From Hexactinellida sp. DTS-2022 (Eukaryota > Porifera > Hexactinellida): a stretch of 64,000 nt of DNA. Numbering within the stretch: the first letter of the stretch is position 1; every line of letters begins with the position of its first letter. The stretch spans positions 3,782,001-3,846,000 of the forward strand of contig JAPNXP010000007.1 of NCBI GenBank assembly GCA_028753945.1. Direction: 5' to 3'. Positions 44,772 to 56,466 of the stretch are shown one piece after another. The translations under genes were made by a program, and so were the position numbers. Under the pieces are notes generated by a model. That model was not told the origin of the DNA, did no database searches, and saw only the letters and a program-made list of their open reading frames with translations.

Positions 44772-45950
44772 ACTAGAAGAGTCATTCTCAAGGATTCTAA
44801 TAGACAGATCCATTAATATTTTACGAGGTTTTAGGTGACAAATCTTTTCCAGACATCAATATCCTGTCTTAGCGTAATTATAATTCTCCAAACAATAATG
44901 ATCGATTCTAAGACAGAATCTGAAGCCACTTCAATGATCCTCCTTCCAAGATTTCAATGAGCTTGTATATTTTAGCTTCTTCTGGATCAAACAATAAGTA
45001 ATTATCAATAATTAATAAATCTTGGCAGACACGACAATGCGTTAATTCCTTGTTCTTCAAGTATTGATGCACGTAATAACCTGCAATAAATGTCAAAGAT
45101 TGAAGAGTTTCGCAAACAATGATTACAGTAGAAATATCTTATAGCTTTGAGAGAAATGGTGCAAAATCTATGATAGGAGAATCACTGACGTCTTCTTTCG
45201 GTGAGAAAGATTTGATAAACGAACCCATATTATTATCTTTTGAAGAGGGGTTCCTGGGAAAACAGTTTCAATATACAAGAGATCTTGAGCCGTGGTTCAG
45301 TTTCTAGTATTTGGCCATACGAGACGTGATAGTTTGATCCCGAAATCATTCTATACAACCCGAAGTGGTGTTCTAGTGGATCTGTCTGGAGGAAATAAGT
45401 GAGTACATATGAAAATCAGCATTGAGAAGTTAAGTGATTGACTAAAATGGGCAGCGCTTCACAAGTAAATTTGAAGCTTATAAATGTCTGGGGTGTTAAT
45501 TTACCTTGTTTTCCTGGTAAGGATCTCTAAGCAAATAGTCAGTTAACAATGCGAGTGATCAACCCAAATCTAGGATCATCTTGTACTAGTTAATCATATA
45601 TGCGGAGAGCCAATTTAACATTCTGCCGTTCTAGTTTGGAAGGCCAAAATGCTTTTTCTGTAAGACGAGGTGCAAGTTTCGCGATAGTGTTCTGTTCCTA
45701 CTTATAAATCGTTCGAATATTATCAAAAGAAGCTGTTTGTAGGTTAAGAGGGAATCGAGTGCAGTTAGGTGAAAAATCTTCTAACTTTGGATACACAAAA
45801 GTTTGAATTCTAATTTTTTAGATTCAGCCAATTGTCACGAATCATCATAAGTATATGCACAAAATGAAACACTAGTCAAGTGATCTGTTTGCGAATAAAG
45901 GATGCGGGACGACAGGTTGCAAGGTATTTTGATCAGGGGAAGAAAGAAAA

Positions 45951-46053
45951 ATTGCAGCCTGTGCCGACGCATGTTCCTTTGGTAGCACTATATTTTGACG
46001 GTGGTTTATTGATAGTGCCTCCAAAGGAACATGCTGTCGGCAGAGGCTGCAAT
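45951..46053. repeat. Hairpin repeat, copy 1
   Basis: Arms ATTGCAGCCTGTGCCGACGC and its near-complement extend for about 40 bp on either side of a 23-nt loop that contains GGTGGTTTATTGAT. Related copies are at 48505-48658, 48663-48783 and 56761-56879. Confidence 0.85.
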
Positions 46054-46173
46054 TATTATTTTTCTCGCAAAGTCATCATGTCTTAAGGTGTCAAGAACCA
46101 TTTGTTAATTGGTCCGAGTCACAAGGAACGGTAGATAAATTTGAAGTTTGTTTCTATCATAACCCATCTGAGT

Positions 46174-46475
46174 CAGGGGCGTCGGAAGCGTGAAATCGGG
46201 GAGGGGCAATCAGAATTTAGGGGGGGCACAGACCAAAACTAATTCTTAGTAGTATAATACCCCACGTGATTTTATGTCTTTTTTGATAGTTTCACATCGA
46301 ATAAGAGCACTAGTATCATGACATTTGAACTCATGTATATCATTGGTGTTGTTATTTCATCTATTAGGACAGGGGAAGGGGGCTCAGGCGAGGGGATGCA
46401 CAGATGAGGGGGGCACCGAGATTTTTGAGGGGGGCACGTGCCTCCCTGTGCCCCCCCCCCCTTCTGACGCCCCTG
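46174..46475. mobile_element. hAT-type MITE, 302 bp, copy B of a pair
   Basis: Perfect ATCTGAGT duplications (46166-46173 and 46476-46483) flank the same ends as 42510-42809. The two copies differ by a few bases and by the length of one C-run. It is inserted in the larger repeat-rich block that splits P-like element 3. Confidence 0.95.
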
Positions 46476-46483
46476 ATCTGAGT

Positions 46484-48504
46484 ATAATGCCATTCATTCA
46501 TTATGTATTGATAATAAATTATATTATTGGTTATTTATTTAGCAATGTTATCCACGGTGAGTTGAGTAAAGTCAACAAATTTAATATATTATTTTATTAC
46601 ATATTATCTAATGATTAGTAATACTACAATTAAATAGAAGCCAGCTGGAATTTTTAAGTTGAATAAATTTAATTATCGCAAGTTGAAACAATAGTGAAAG
46701 ATTAACAAGTTAAATCAATATAATTATCGCAAGTTGAAACATGGAATTAAATTTAACAGTTTTATTAAAATTAAAGTGTGAGTCAACAAAGAAATTTCAA
46801 CCCCCATTTATGGCAGAAATTAAACCCATTATTAATTAAAAATATTCTTCTACCATCAGACGCAGAATTTTATGGCGAAATGTGAAATAAAGTAAGGGGG
46901 TTTAGTAAACAATTTTTGAGATATGGACCAGACAAAATTTGAAAGGTGTTAAAGATGTGTCAAAAATTTCTTAACGCTACCTACGAGTATTATTTTTGCC
47001 AATGGCTACAAAATCTCAAAAAAGATTTATTTCGCCTATAGACGCTTGATTAAGCCCCCAAGGATATGCAAAGGTCAAACGTACAATATCTCGACTAATT
47101 TGACCTCTATAAGTCGATATTTGGGGTGCTGAGTGCACTTTTTCAGTGGTTCAGCACTTTCAGATAGATTGTTTGCTCTAAGTGACATGATATTTGGTGA
47201 TTTTCCTTGAATATACCTGGCCCATTTGATAGTCTGTGCTAAAAACACCAAAATTGATAAAAAAATCATATAGAAAGAGAAAATTCGCAAAGTTAGGGTA
47301 CATTATCTATCCTAGGGGTCCTATTTCTAACACCCCCCCTCTGAATACATTTCTCAGACTCCCGTGCACCTAGAATTAAAATGTACTAGTGAAAAAGGCT
47401 CGCAATACATACTTCCTATGCGTCCCTAATACATTTTGTGACCCTCAGACGCCCCGTTTTTTCAAATGACCATATATGGGCATGGATATGTGCCACATTT
47501 TGATGATTCAGCATTTTTGTATCTCATAAACTAGAGAAAGCAGAACTTAGCTCTAATCGATTATTCACATCAATATATCATGCATATATCATTGGAATAA
47601 CAAATTGGACTATTTTCCAAATACTTACCATGCTCAAGGAGCCCATGCCCATATATGGAGGTGTCATGTGACCATCACAAACCATCGATCATGAAAATCA
47701 GAGTTGTGCAAGAGCTTAGCTCTAACTTGCTAACACTAACAGTAATCGTTTTCGAGGAATATGAACTGCTTCAATTATCTTCAAACCATTTTCTGTCAGA
47801 AGTATTGAAGGTTTGTGCCACTATTGTGTCCTTCTAAACCCTCTTCTCCACATAAATATTTTCTAATACCGGCTGTGGAAAAAGCTAGAGAACTCCGTGA
47901 TTATTTATCATATCAACTTGAAATTTCTGGGAGATGTAGTTTATATATATATATAAATATCGTTCAGAGCGTTTCCATAATTTTTTCTATTTTCGCAAAG
48001 TTGTATGGCCACATTTCTCAAGAATAGGGAAATTCCATCGAAAAATAGACCTAAATTTTTGAATTCCTTATAAATTTATAAATTTCGATAATATTGGTGA
48101 TTTTCTCGTATAGGCAATTTGAATACATATTGATTTGGCGAGTAATGAAGTAAAAACAAAGTGTTTCAAGTTATCGTGATTTTCTACTAGGAATATTTAT
48201 GGCTTATATTACATAGCAACGCTATATATGTTTTCATTGAATATAGGCAAGTTTAAGAATGAAATCAATGATGTTAGTTATTTTTCAAATACTCTATAGT
48301 AAGGCAAAGGAACTGATATACTAATTGAATTGACATCGTTAATAGTTTTGATTTTACCCATTACGTCACAGTCCTGACTAGTCGTAGGTAGCGTTAATCA
48401 AAAATCGTAATCCAGGTGCAAATTAGACGGCCCCATCGCACCTACATGCCAAGTTTCAGCCCATCAACTATAAAGCTCTGGCCAGGTCACCGTCTACGGA
48501 GAAT
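46484..48504. other. Repeat-rich, no gene; possible element 46971-48398
   Basis: No ORF is supported. A 16-bp perfect inverted pair TTAACGCTACCTACGA lies at about 46972 and 48382-48397, which could bound a 1.4-kb non-coding element. Words near 46700-46760 (ATCAATATAATTATCGCAAG) recur near 49490 and 57180, marking a larger dispersed repeat. Confidence 0.45.
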
Positions 48505-48658
48505 AAATAAATATAAATAAAAATCCAAAATTGCACCCTGTGCCGAAGCATGTTCCTTTGGTGGCACTATATTTTGTTGGTGGTTTATTGATAGTGCCTC
48601 CAATGGAACATGCTGTCGGCACAGGATGCAATTTTGGATTTTTATTTATATTTATTTA
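48505..48658. repeat. Hairpin repeat, copy 2 (longest arms)
   Basis: Arms of about 60 bp, starting AAATAAATATAAATAAAAAT and closing with the complement, surround a short loop with GGTGGTTTATTGAT. It sits 4 bp from copy 3, which has the opposite loop orientation. Confidence 0.85.
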
Positions 48659-48662
48659 TGAG

Positions 48663-48783
48663 AAATCCAAAATTGCAGCTGTGCCGACAGCATGTTCCTT
48701 TGGAGGCACTATTAACAAACCACCACCAAAATATAGTGCCCTAAAAGGAACATGTGTCGGCACAGGCTGCAATTTTGGATTTT
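48663..48783. repeat. Hairpin repeat, copy 3 (inverted)
   Basis: Same arms as copy 2 (AAATCCAAAATTGCAGC). The loop reads ACAAACCACCACC, the complement of the other copies. Confidence 0.85.
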
Positions 48784-49854
48784 TTTTCGCCATGTCATCA
48801 TCACTATGAAGGTGTTAAATTATTTCAGAAAGGTGTTTCAGAAGGCAACGACCCTTAGTGAGTGTGAAGTTTCCATTTAGCTCATTTCATTAGAGAGATA
48901 TTCAAGTTTCAGTAGAATATAATATGTGCTGAGTCAGCATTTTTTAGGTGCGTGTTGGGTATTCACCCAACTCCAACCAACCCCTGCGAATTATTTAATT
49001 CACAAAATTGCAAAAATATTTTTTTTTACGATGTCATAATCACCTCAAGGTGTCAAGACCCACTTGTATAGGTGGTACCTGGCATAAGGACCAATTGATA
49101 AATTGAAAGTTTGTTTCTATCTTGTATCATCTCTGAGATTAATGAAATTTAGCTAATTAGTATAAATATTTAATTAATTTATTAATTATTTAACACCATT
49201 ATTATATACAGCAAAATAAATTAAGTTCAATTATTTGCAATTATTATTAATTTAAATTGAATTTCACTATAATATTTGAATTCCACGCACTGGATAACTC
49301 CAATAATCTAATTGGAACCGTCTCTATAAGTTAAATACAGAATTAATTAATTATAATTAAATAAGTCAGTACATTAATTGTGCAAGAATATTCACGCAGA
49401 AATAAATATAATCACTTAATCTGTCGTTGTTGTGGAATGTAAAATCTTAGGTTTCAATTAGAAAATAGAAGCCTACTCAATCTCACAAGGTGAATCAATA
49501 TAATTATTACAAGTTGAAACAATGGAATTAGATTTAACACTTTCAATTGAATTGAAGTGTTAGTAAACAAAGGGAATTTGCAAGTCAATTGTGGCACAAA
49601 CGAAGCGCAATTTGAAAATTCGTGCACTGTGAAAAGGTGTAGAATTTAATTCTCTATCGAATGCATATAAATTAAATATTCGCGCGCTATTTATTGTTCC
49701 TGCTTAAATATTAAACAGGTGCAAAAATGTGTCCAAAAAATGTAATCAAAAATCGTGACCCCAGGTGCATCTGTAACCCATGAGACACATATCCTGAAAA
49801 TTTGGGCTCTTAGAAAATTAAACTCTGTCCTGTGGAGAGGATATGGGCCAATAA
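48784..49854. other. Repeat-rich, no gene
   Basis: AT-rich. Positions 49030-49130 (CTCAAGGTGTCAAGACCCAC ... AAAGTTTGTTTCTATCTTG) recur after hairpin copies 1 and 4, so the hairpin belongs to a larger dispersed repeat. Positions 49740-49800 resemble 48400-48460. Confidence 0.5.
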
Positions 49855-50033
49855 CTAACCAAAGCACTAAGACCAATACTGGGCCACCATACTATAGTAT
49901 AGTCGGCACAGTAATAATAAAGGCAGTAAGATTAGTACTGGGCGGCTATACTAAGTATAGTCGGCACAGTAATACAGGCAGTGATTCCAATATTGGGCCA
50001 CTATACTATAGTATATTCGGCACAGTAATAATT
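49855..50033 (+). repeat. Three tandem copies of a 55-65-bp unit
   Basis: The unit contains ATACTGGGCCACCATACTAT, AGTATAGTCGGCACAGTAAT and a short link. Each unit includes a small palindrome around ACTATAGTATAGT. It ends just before the resumption of P-like element 3 coding sequence. Confidence 0.8.
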
Positions 50034-50349
50034 TTAAAACACTTACATTTAGTGGATGGTTATCAGTGTCAACACCTGAACTGAAAGTCACACACTGTTT
50101 TATATCAGCATTACCTGTATAATGACAGGATAAATAAATTGTGCACTAGTTGTAGAACTAGGAATTAAACGAACAACAGTTGACAACTTTTTGTGCAAAC
50201 TTGAAACCATTATTGCGAAAACTGTCTTAATATGGTCGTCAGAAACACAAGAACCAATTATTCGCCAACCCTTATGAGAAACATCGGATGTAACGTGAAT
50301 TTCGTCCATTTGAACAATTACGTTTCTTTTTTGGGAAGAAAAATTTATA

Positions 50350-50525
50350 CAGTTGAAACCGGATATTTTTAACACATTCTTTTAACGAAAATTTGTTAAA
50401 AGTATCCGATTGTTAAAAATACCCGATTTTACAACAACAACAATAATTAATTATTTACAAGAAAATGTGTTAAATATATCCGATTGTTAAAAATATCCGG
50501 TGTTATAAATATCCGGTTTCAACTG
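50350..50525. mobile_element. MITE, 176 bp, in P-like element 3
   Basis: Inverted ends CAGTTGAAACCGGATATTTT and AAATATCCGGTTTCAACTG are flanked by TA. Internal words CCGATTGTTAAAAATA repeat. It interrupts the element 3 transposase just upstream of the first acidic motif. Confidence 0.88.
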
Positions 50526-50900
50526 TAGTTGCTTGATAAAGATAACTCATATACTAGTCACTTTCTAAATCAAGATAGGAATAAAGTTTCTCAAGTGTAT
50601 GTACATGAGGAAGAGATAGGCACTCTAGAGATTGTAGATATTTGTAGCAGCTAAGGAGAGATAAGATGGGATTTCAGTGCCAAAACTTGGCTAAGGACGT
50701 TGTATCTTCTGCGTTTCTTGGGAATGGAAGAGTTCTCGAGTTGACAAATGATAAACTGAAGACAAGCTAGTCTAGAAGAATCGTCGAGGGTAGTTGAGTC
50801 TCCGTCTATAGATTTTGATATACTGTCTTCAAGTTTAGCGATTGCTCTGTTAGTATTTCTACAAGCATTCGTGATATGTCAGAGTAACAATGAAAATACA

Positions 50901-51393
50901 CGTTAGATACTGAGCTATTCTTTTATATCAGCAACATTCCTGAAAATGTTACTAATTATACAGCCTTGAAATCTTTTAATAACATGCTGTCTTTACATTT
51001 CACAATATAATATTATCAAATAATAATTGTGGTTTTTCAATCAGTAAATTCCAATTGAAATTAGTTGTCGTTAAGACGAGTTTGAAGTCCTAATATTCCA
51101 AGAAGCTATATTGTTTCGAGAAAATTTAACTGCAACCTTAGATTATAGACAATGCTCTATCAGATAGACTACGTTTGGATATTTTATAAGATGGTAAATC
51201 TTTCCTAATTCCAGGGGGTGTGCCACTGTGGGTACGATTTTGGTATCTATTTGGACACATTTTACACCAGGTTAAACAACTAAAACATTAATTGCCCAAT
51301 ATTCAATTTTTATGCATTCGATAGAGAATATAATTCTACACCTTGATACAGTGGAGAAATATTCAAATTGGGCTTCGTTTGTTCCAACTTGTA
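50901..51393. other. Gene-free AT-rich stretch
   Basis: The 5' end of P-like element 3 should lie here or be deleted. I see no THAP domain and no terminal repeat. Confidence 0.35.
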
Positions 51394-51401
51394 GCAAGTA
51401 G

Positions 51402-51819
51402 CAGTGATGTGGTCCGTTACTCAGTAACGAAGTAACGGTAACGTTGACGGAAAATTAACGGTACGAGCATCGCCGAGGAACGGTAACGGAAAAAGGAAGG
51501 TAACGGACATCCGTTACTCTTAACTAGTTACCGTGATCTTTAATCAGTTACTCTTACGACTAAATTACCGTAAAACAGTACCGTCTCTACTTTAAACTTA
51601 CTCCATTGCCATTACAACGTTATTTTTAACCAGTTAACGTTACATTAAGGTAACTGTCTGTTAACTTAACAAAAGTAATGGAGTAACGGTAACGAGTAAC
51701 GGTAACGGAACAAATAAACAAATAATGTAACGGTAACGGAACAAATAAGGTAACGGTAACGGGGATATAAAGTAACGGTAACGGAGTAACGGAAGATTTA
51801 GTAACGGAGCACATCACTG
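51402..51819. mobile_element. hAT-type MITE, 418 bp, of GTAACGGTAACGG repeats
   Basis: Perfect GCAAGTAG duplications (51394-51401 and 51820-51827) flank ends CAGTGATGTGGTCCGTTACT and CCAGTGATGTGCTCCGTTACT read inward. The interior is dominated by GTAACGGTAACGGA words in both orientations. No coding capacity. Confidence 0.93.
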
Positions 51820-52032
51820 GCAAGTAGGAATGTATTTTCTATTTGAAGCTAAGATTATATTCCATAACAACGACAGATCATGTGAGTATACTTCCTTCTG
51901 AAAGAATATCAAAAACAATAAATATACTGACGTATTTCTAAGTATAAATCAGTTTGTAATACGCTTCCAATTTGTTTATAGGGTTATCGAGTGTGCTGAA
52001 TTCAAATATTCTTGACAAATTCATTTAACCGA

Positions 52033-53108
52033 GACCTTCGTTATATGAGGCCTTAATACTACTCGGAACCATGGATTACTTAAAGGCCATTGATTATTAG
52101 ATGACAAATCTTTATCCCAATAGCTAGTAATGACAGACCTGAGAAATGCATCATAATTGTATAGGAAGTTAGGAACATGATATTAAGGCATACATAACAC
52201 CCTTTAGAATTGTGGTATATCACCATTTGATTACGTAATCGCTATTTTTCGTGGGAATTATCGTGTTTTTATAGCATGCTTTTAACATAGTTAAACGCGT
52301 TATAAATGCTCAAAATTCGAGCATGAGGATGTCCATAACTAGTTGAATGAAATATATCAAAATTATAAATGGAATGTTGACACATTCCTCGGTTGCCATG
52401 GAAATGCTCATTTCTTAGAATGAGCCATAACTCAAAAACTACCCATCTTATGTAGACTATGCTAGAACTGATCTATCCGCAATTGGTAACTTCCTATTCA
52501 TTGATAATACATTTTCTAGCCTAACTTCAATAATCTTTGAGATAATGAGAATATTAGCACTTAATTATTTATATGATAAAACACTCATTATCTCAAAGAC
52601 TATTGAAGTTACCTATAAAATGTATTATCCACGAATAGGAAGTTACCCATTGCGGATAGATCAGAACTAGCATAGTTTACATAAGATAGATAGTTTTTGA
52701 GCTATGGCTCATTTTTAGAAATATGCATTTCCCTGGCAACCGAGGAATGTGTCAACATTCCAATTATAATTTCGATATATTTGATTCAACAAGTTATGGA
52801 CATCCTCATGTTCCAATTTTGAACATTTATAACGCGATTAACTATGTTAAAAGCAGGCTATAAAAACACGATAATTCCCACGAAAAATAGCGATTACATA
52901 ATCTAATGGTGATATATCACAATTCTAAAGTGTGTTATGTATGCCTTGATATCATGTTCCTATCTTCCTATACAATTATAATGCATTTCTCAGGTCTGTC
53001 AATACTAGCTATTGCGAAAAAGATATGGCAGCTAATAATCAATGGCCTTTAAGTAAACCATGGTCCAGCAAAATCTACTTAGTAGTAAGGCCTTATATAA
53101 CGAAGGTC
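52033..53108. mobile_element. Foldback element, 1.08-kb near-perfect palindrome
   Basis: The two arms of about 520 bp each are inverted copies meeting near 52570. They begin GACCTTCGTTATATGAGGCC and close with the complement ending CGAAGGTC. TTAA words lie 4-5 bp outside both ends. The family appears twice more in the window as one-armed copies (33550-34110; 21446-22086). No ORF; probably a non-autonomous DNA element of unknown superfamily. Confidence 0.85.
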
Positions 53109-53206
53109 ACGATTTAACTTACTATTTAATCCAAATAATTAAAGTTATAAAATTAAGTTGAGATCGAACTTGGCATTAAATTATTAATAATATTAATAAA
53201 TATATA

Positions 53207-53654
53207 GAGTAGAACCTCCCAGATCCGGACCTCTAAGAACCGGGGCACCTCCTTAAACAAGGCAACATTTTTGTATAAGTTCAAAATTAATTCGCCATTT
53301 TTCTGGGAATTAGCCCCAAATATTGTTTATCTTTGCAGATTTGTAAGTCAAACATGTTACTAAAAGTAGAACCAGCCTTATCTGGGCGGTAAATATTAGT
53401 TTGGATTTGGCCATATGGTAATCTTGCTACTTTATATACTATTCATATTCGAAATTTCTGAACTCTTTGGGTAAACTTATACCAAGATCAGATGTCGGAG
53501 GTGCGTATCAGGTCAGACAACAAGTATAGAGGCATCAGAACATAAACACTAGTTGATTATACAATATAAATTATGATTATTTCCGAGATCCGGGCAAATT
53601 CTAAGATCCGGGCACCCTCCGGACGAGGCTGTCCGGATTGGGGAGGTTCTACTG
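53207..53654. mobile_element. Pogo/Tc1-type MITE, 448 bp, copy A
   Basis: Inverted ends (AGTAGAACCTCCCAGATCCG on the left; CGGATTGGGGAGGTTCTACTG on the right) are flanked by TA. It is the same family as 59565-60574, with shared AAGAACCGGGGCACCTCC and GGACGAGGCTGTCCGG words. Confidence 0.85.
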
Positions 53655-54230
53655 TATATGTATTAATATACAGTATACTCCGCATAATAGAGCCACCGGT
53701 TATTTGATTCCACCGCATAAATGGGTCAAACTACCCTTGAACAAAACTGACCAAATTAAGCGGAGTCAACTTTAGTATCTATCTACCAAGTGTCGACATC
53801 AAATTCAAATGAAATCCCCAATGGAATATTATGGAAACTCCTCTTAGCTGGGTGGAGAATAAAACCCGCAATCAAATGACAGCTGCAAACCAACTTGACA
53901 TTATTAAATCGTTTTTGAGTGCATTGAAGATATTTTAAATAAAAATTGTTAATGGAAAAGTGGGTGGGGATATTTTATGCAAATTATGTGTTTAATTTGT
54001 AAATTCGAAGGAATTTTGGAAAGATCTCGTCGGAACCGATTGTAAGCTTCAAACTTAGTCAAAAGCGTCGAATAAGTTATTTTGAGGATAGCTTAAACAA
54101 AAAGTGCGTTGGGAATATGATGCAGCTAGAGAGCAGAAAATTACTGTTTAACGTATAAATCAACACTTGATGATATAAAAATTTTGCAAATAAATATTTA
54201 CCAGCAATAGTGACATAAATACAAACTTAC

Positions 54231-54551
54231 ATTCTGTTTATCAAATTGTTTTTTTATCCTACCTTGAATTTTCTTATCATCGAACATCATATCAGCTGGC
54301 AATCTCTTCTCTGGCTCTTTGAAAACTTTCTTAACTTTATGTATATCCTTTTTTACTTTCCTTCCAGTTCCAAAGCTAGATAAAACTTTGTCCTTGCCAA
54401 GAGATTCGTATACCTGTTTTTCAACACTATCAGGCTTGAAAGGCATTTTGAAATTGCGAACAAGGTGCTCACTAAAGTCCTTATAGATGTCTAGTGGATT
54501 TTCAATATCAATACTTTGAATCTTTTTAGAAATTTGATCATTAAACTCCAT
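54231..54551 (-). CDS. Possible first coding exon, protein not recognised
   Basis: An ATG at 54551 in a favourable context (GAAATGG) opens 107 codons ending in AAT/GTAAGT, a good donor at 54230. The product is charged and Lys-rich (MEFNDQISKKIQSIDIENPL ... MMFDDKKIQGRIKKQF), with an acidic N-terminal part and basic C-terminal half, as in some nucleolar or chromatin proteins. I do not recognise a family. The lack of stops, clean donor and non-repetitive composition favour a host exon. Later exons would lie below 54200 and were not found; the MITE at 53207-53654 would be intronic. Confidence 0.45.
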
Positions 54552-54602
54552 TTCAAAAAATAATGGAATGTGGGGGCATATGTCTAGAGTAAATTGAGTC
54601 AA

Positions 54603-56390
54603 TGGTAGAAGTAGTGGTTATCAACTAATCTAAAAGATAATATAATTTTTTTTATTACAGCCGTGTCGTGCACATTATTATCTTTTTTGGAGTCATTGTA
54701 TTTTGGTGGTCGATTGACATTGCATCTATAATTTGTTTCTGCGACCACGGAAATAATTTTAGTTCTCATTTTTGAAATTTCACTATTTTAGCACTATAAA
54801 GGTGTGAATAACGGGAATATTGAAAGGTAATGATCAGTGTTTCCCCTGAACCAAGTTATGGACTACATTCGGCAGGCCTCGTGCCGGATTCATCGACCGG
54901 AAATTTCAGAAAATGGCAATACTCCGGCTGGAGAATACGACAACACATAAATATCGTACAACTACGTGTGAAGTTAGCATAAGTTTCAAACGCCAATTTG
55001 ACCTATTTAGAGATGCTCTATTGACTTGATCTTTGTTTTGTTTGAAAGAGGGGATAAAGTGGTTTCGGAATATCCCATATTTCACACATAAAGGTGTAAA
55101 ATTTGTACTCTACATATAAATTCCAATTTCTTTTAAAAAGTCTGTAAACGAGCGAGCACACTTCAAACGCTAATTTGACACACTGAAACATTGTCGGGTA
55201 AAATTGCAATTGCACTATCTTACACCCCCCCTACTTTTTCAATGATAGTCAAAATCACTGTATGCAACGTGATAGAACCAGGGTATATTATAAGCCCATT
55301 TTTTTATTCCTGGCCCATTTTTTAATTCCTATTTTCATTTTTTTACTCCCTTGAATAGTGAGTTTTTATCGTCTGATATCCATTTTAAGATTCCATTTCT
55401 ACCGAAAATCCATTTTTTTATTCCACGAAAACAGTAAAAATTTTTTTTAATCCTTATAAAATACTCTGGATAGAACCCGTCGAAAAACGAAGATTGAGGT
55501 AAAGGGTGCTTCGACTGAAATCACTATAAGCTCTATGAGAGATTTCGAGTCCCTGATCTTTTGTAAACTTTTTGAATCAAACATAAATGCTTTTTATCAA
55601 ACTAAGAGTATTCGCAATTCAGTATAACTTTCATTGTTCTATTTGCGTGATGCAATTGAATCTTTTAGAAATAAGGCTTCCATAGAATAACACTGTAGTG
55701 TTGAAATTGACTTAATTAATTTGAGGAAACTATATAAGCCAGAGTTTCAAATACTTCAGGGATATTTCTTAACCACTATTAGAAAAAAGTGATGCACTTC
55801 TGGATAAATAGGGTCAGTATTTTGTTTCTGGAATTAAAACGAAGGGAAAGAGTCAAAAAATGAGATATTTTTCCTTTCTTGGGTCAAATATATATGAAGC
55901 TATTGCACGATCAGTACCAAGTTGCATCATAATTTTAATTATACTAAATACAAGTATCTCCAAAGATTTCAGAGCTCTAGACGTGTTCTTTCGTTTAGAA
56001 AAAATTCATCGAAGTGTAAAATTATGGGTTTTGAGAAATTAGTGATTAAAATTATATAAATTATTCTTACAGACAATACATAAGATTCACTGGTGTTTCA
56101 TCCTGGTTAGGAATCTTCCGTTAAGCTACCGTTCGCTAAATCATTTAAATATATAATTAGCAATAATTAATCGAATTCCATACAACTCGCTGCGTATTAT
56201 CTGAGTCCGGTTTCTTTTGGGACATCCTTTCCGGTATTAATATAGGGATACGTGGTGATTAATGTTGTAATATGTATAATATGTCTACACTAGTTGGGAT
56301 ACAGTAAGTATATACTAAATATATATTAGAACTGACTTGAAATATATCATATAGTCAATCAATCTGTTGATAATGCAATAAGAAGAAAAA
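54603..56390. other. Gene-free, low-complexity patches
   Basis: Positions 55290-55470 are T-rich with repeated CCCATTTTTTTATTCC words. No exon or element end is supported. Confidence 0.4.
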
Positions 56391-56466
56391 TATATGCAAA
56401 TCAGGGATTCGAACCCATGATCAACTATTGTTGGCCATATATGCTAACCACTGAGATATATGTGCT
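56391..56466 (-). tRNA. tRNA-like sequence, pseudogene or SINE head
   Basis: The minus strand shows an A-box-like CTCAGTGGTTAGCAT and a B-box GGGTTCGAATCC at correct spacing, with a partial acceptor match (GCACAT with ATTTGC). The T stem and anticodon arm do not pair properly, so it is not a functional tRNA. It could be a tRNA pseudogene or the head of a tRNA-derived SINE; I see no clear SINE tail. Confidence 0.5.

Larger units (their letters stand above)
40340..50890 (-). pseudogene. Transposase relic of P-like element 3
   Basis: Many stops and shifts interrupt it. Motifs still readable are the first acidic motif (VQMDEIHVTSD, about 50290), an AGYYVHQYLK block (45050-45090), paired Cys words (HCRVCQDLL) and the C-terminal KLVFVASNCLISN block at about 40400-40460. 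Copy 1 serves as the guide to order. Compared with element 1, the THAP domain and the segment between the two acidic motifs are missing or beyond recognition. It is the oldest of the three P-like copies because it received the other insertions. Confidence 0.65.
40340..50900 (-). mobile_element. P-like element 3, decayed and split by two insertions
   Basis: Three separated coding blocks form one minus-strand P-like gene. The 5' part lies at 50100-50890 (HVHTLEKLYS..., then VIVQMDEIHVTSDVSHKGW). The middle and C-terminal part lies at 44772-45880 (FIAGYYVHQYLKN, WKRFVT, IRILEND). The extreme C-terminus lies at 40340-40515 (KLVFVASNCLISNIVKNYNS, parallel to KLIFTAANCFLANKIKNYNS in element 1). Element 2 (40516-44771) sits between the last two, and a 4.2-kb repeat-rich block (45890-50090) between the first two. 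I did not find its THAP domain or its outer ends, so the limits are approximate. Confidence 0.7.

Noticed and set aside
48505-48783. MicroRNA precursors
   Set aside because: Arms are long and nearly symmetrical, copies are dispersed within a larger repeat, and there is no evidence of a mature product; kept as foldback repeats.
51402-51819. Telomere-like or centromere-like repeat
   Set aside because: The GTAACGG words occur in both orientations and the block has hAT ends with perfect 8-bp duplications.
56391-56466. Functional tRNA gene
   Set aside because: A and B boxes are present but the T stem and anticodon arm do not pair.
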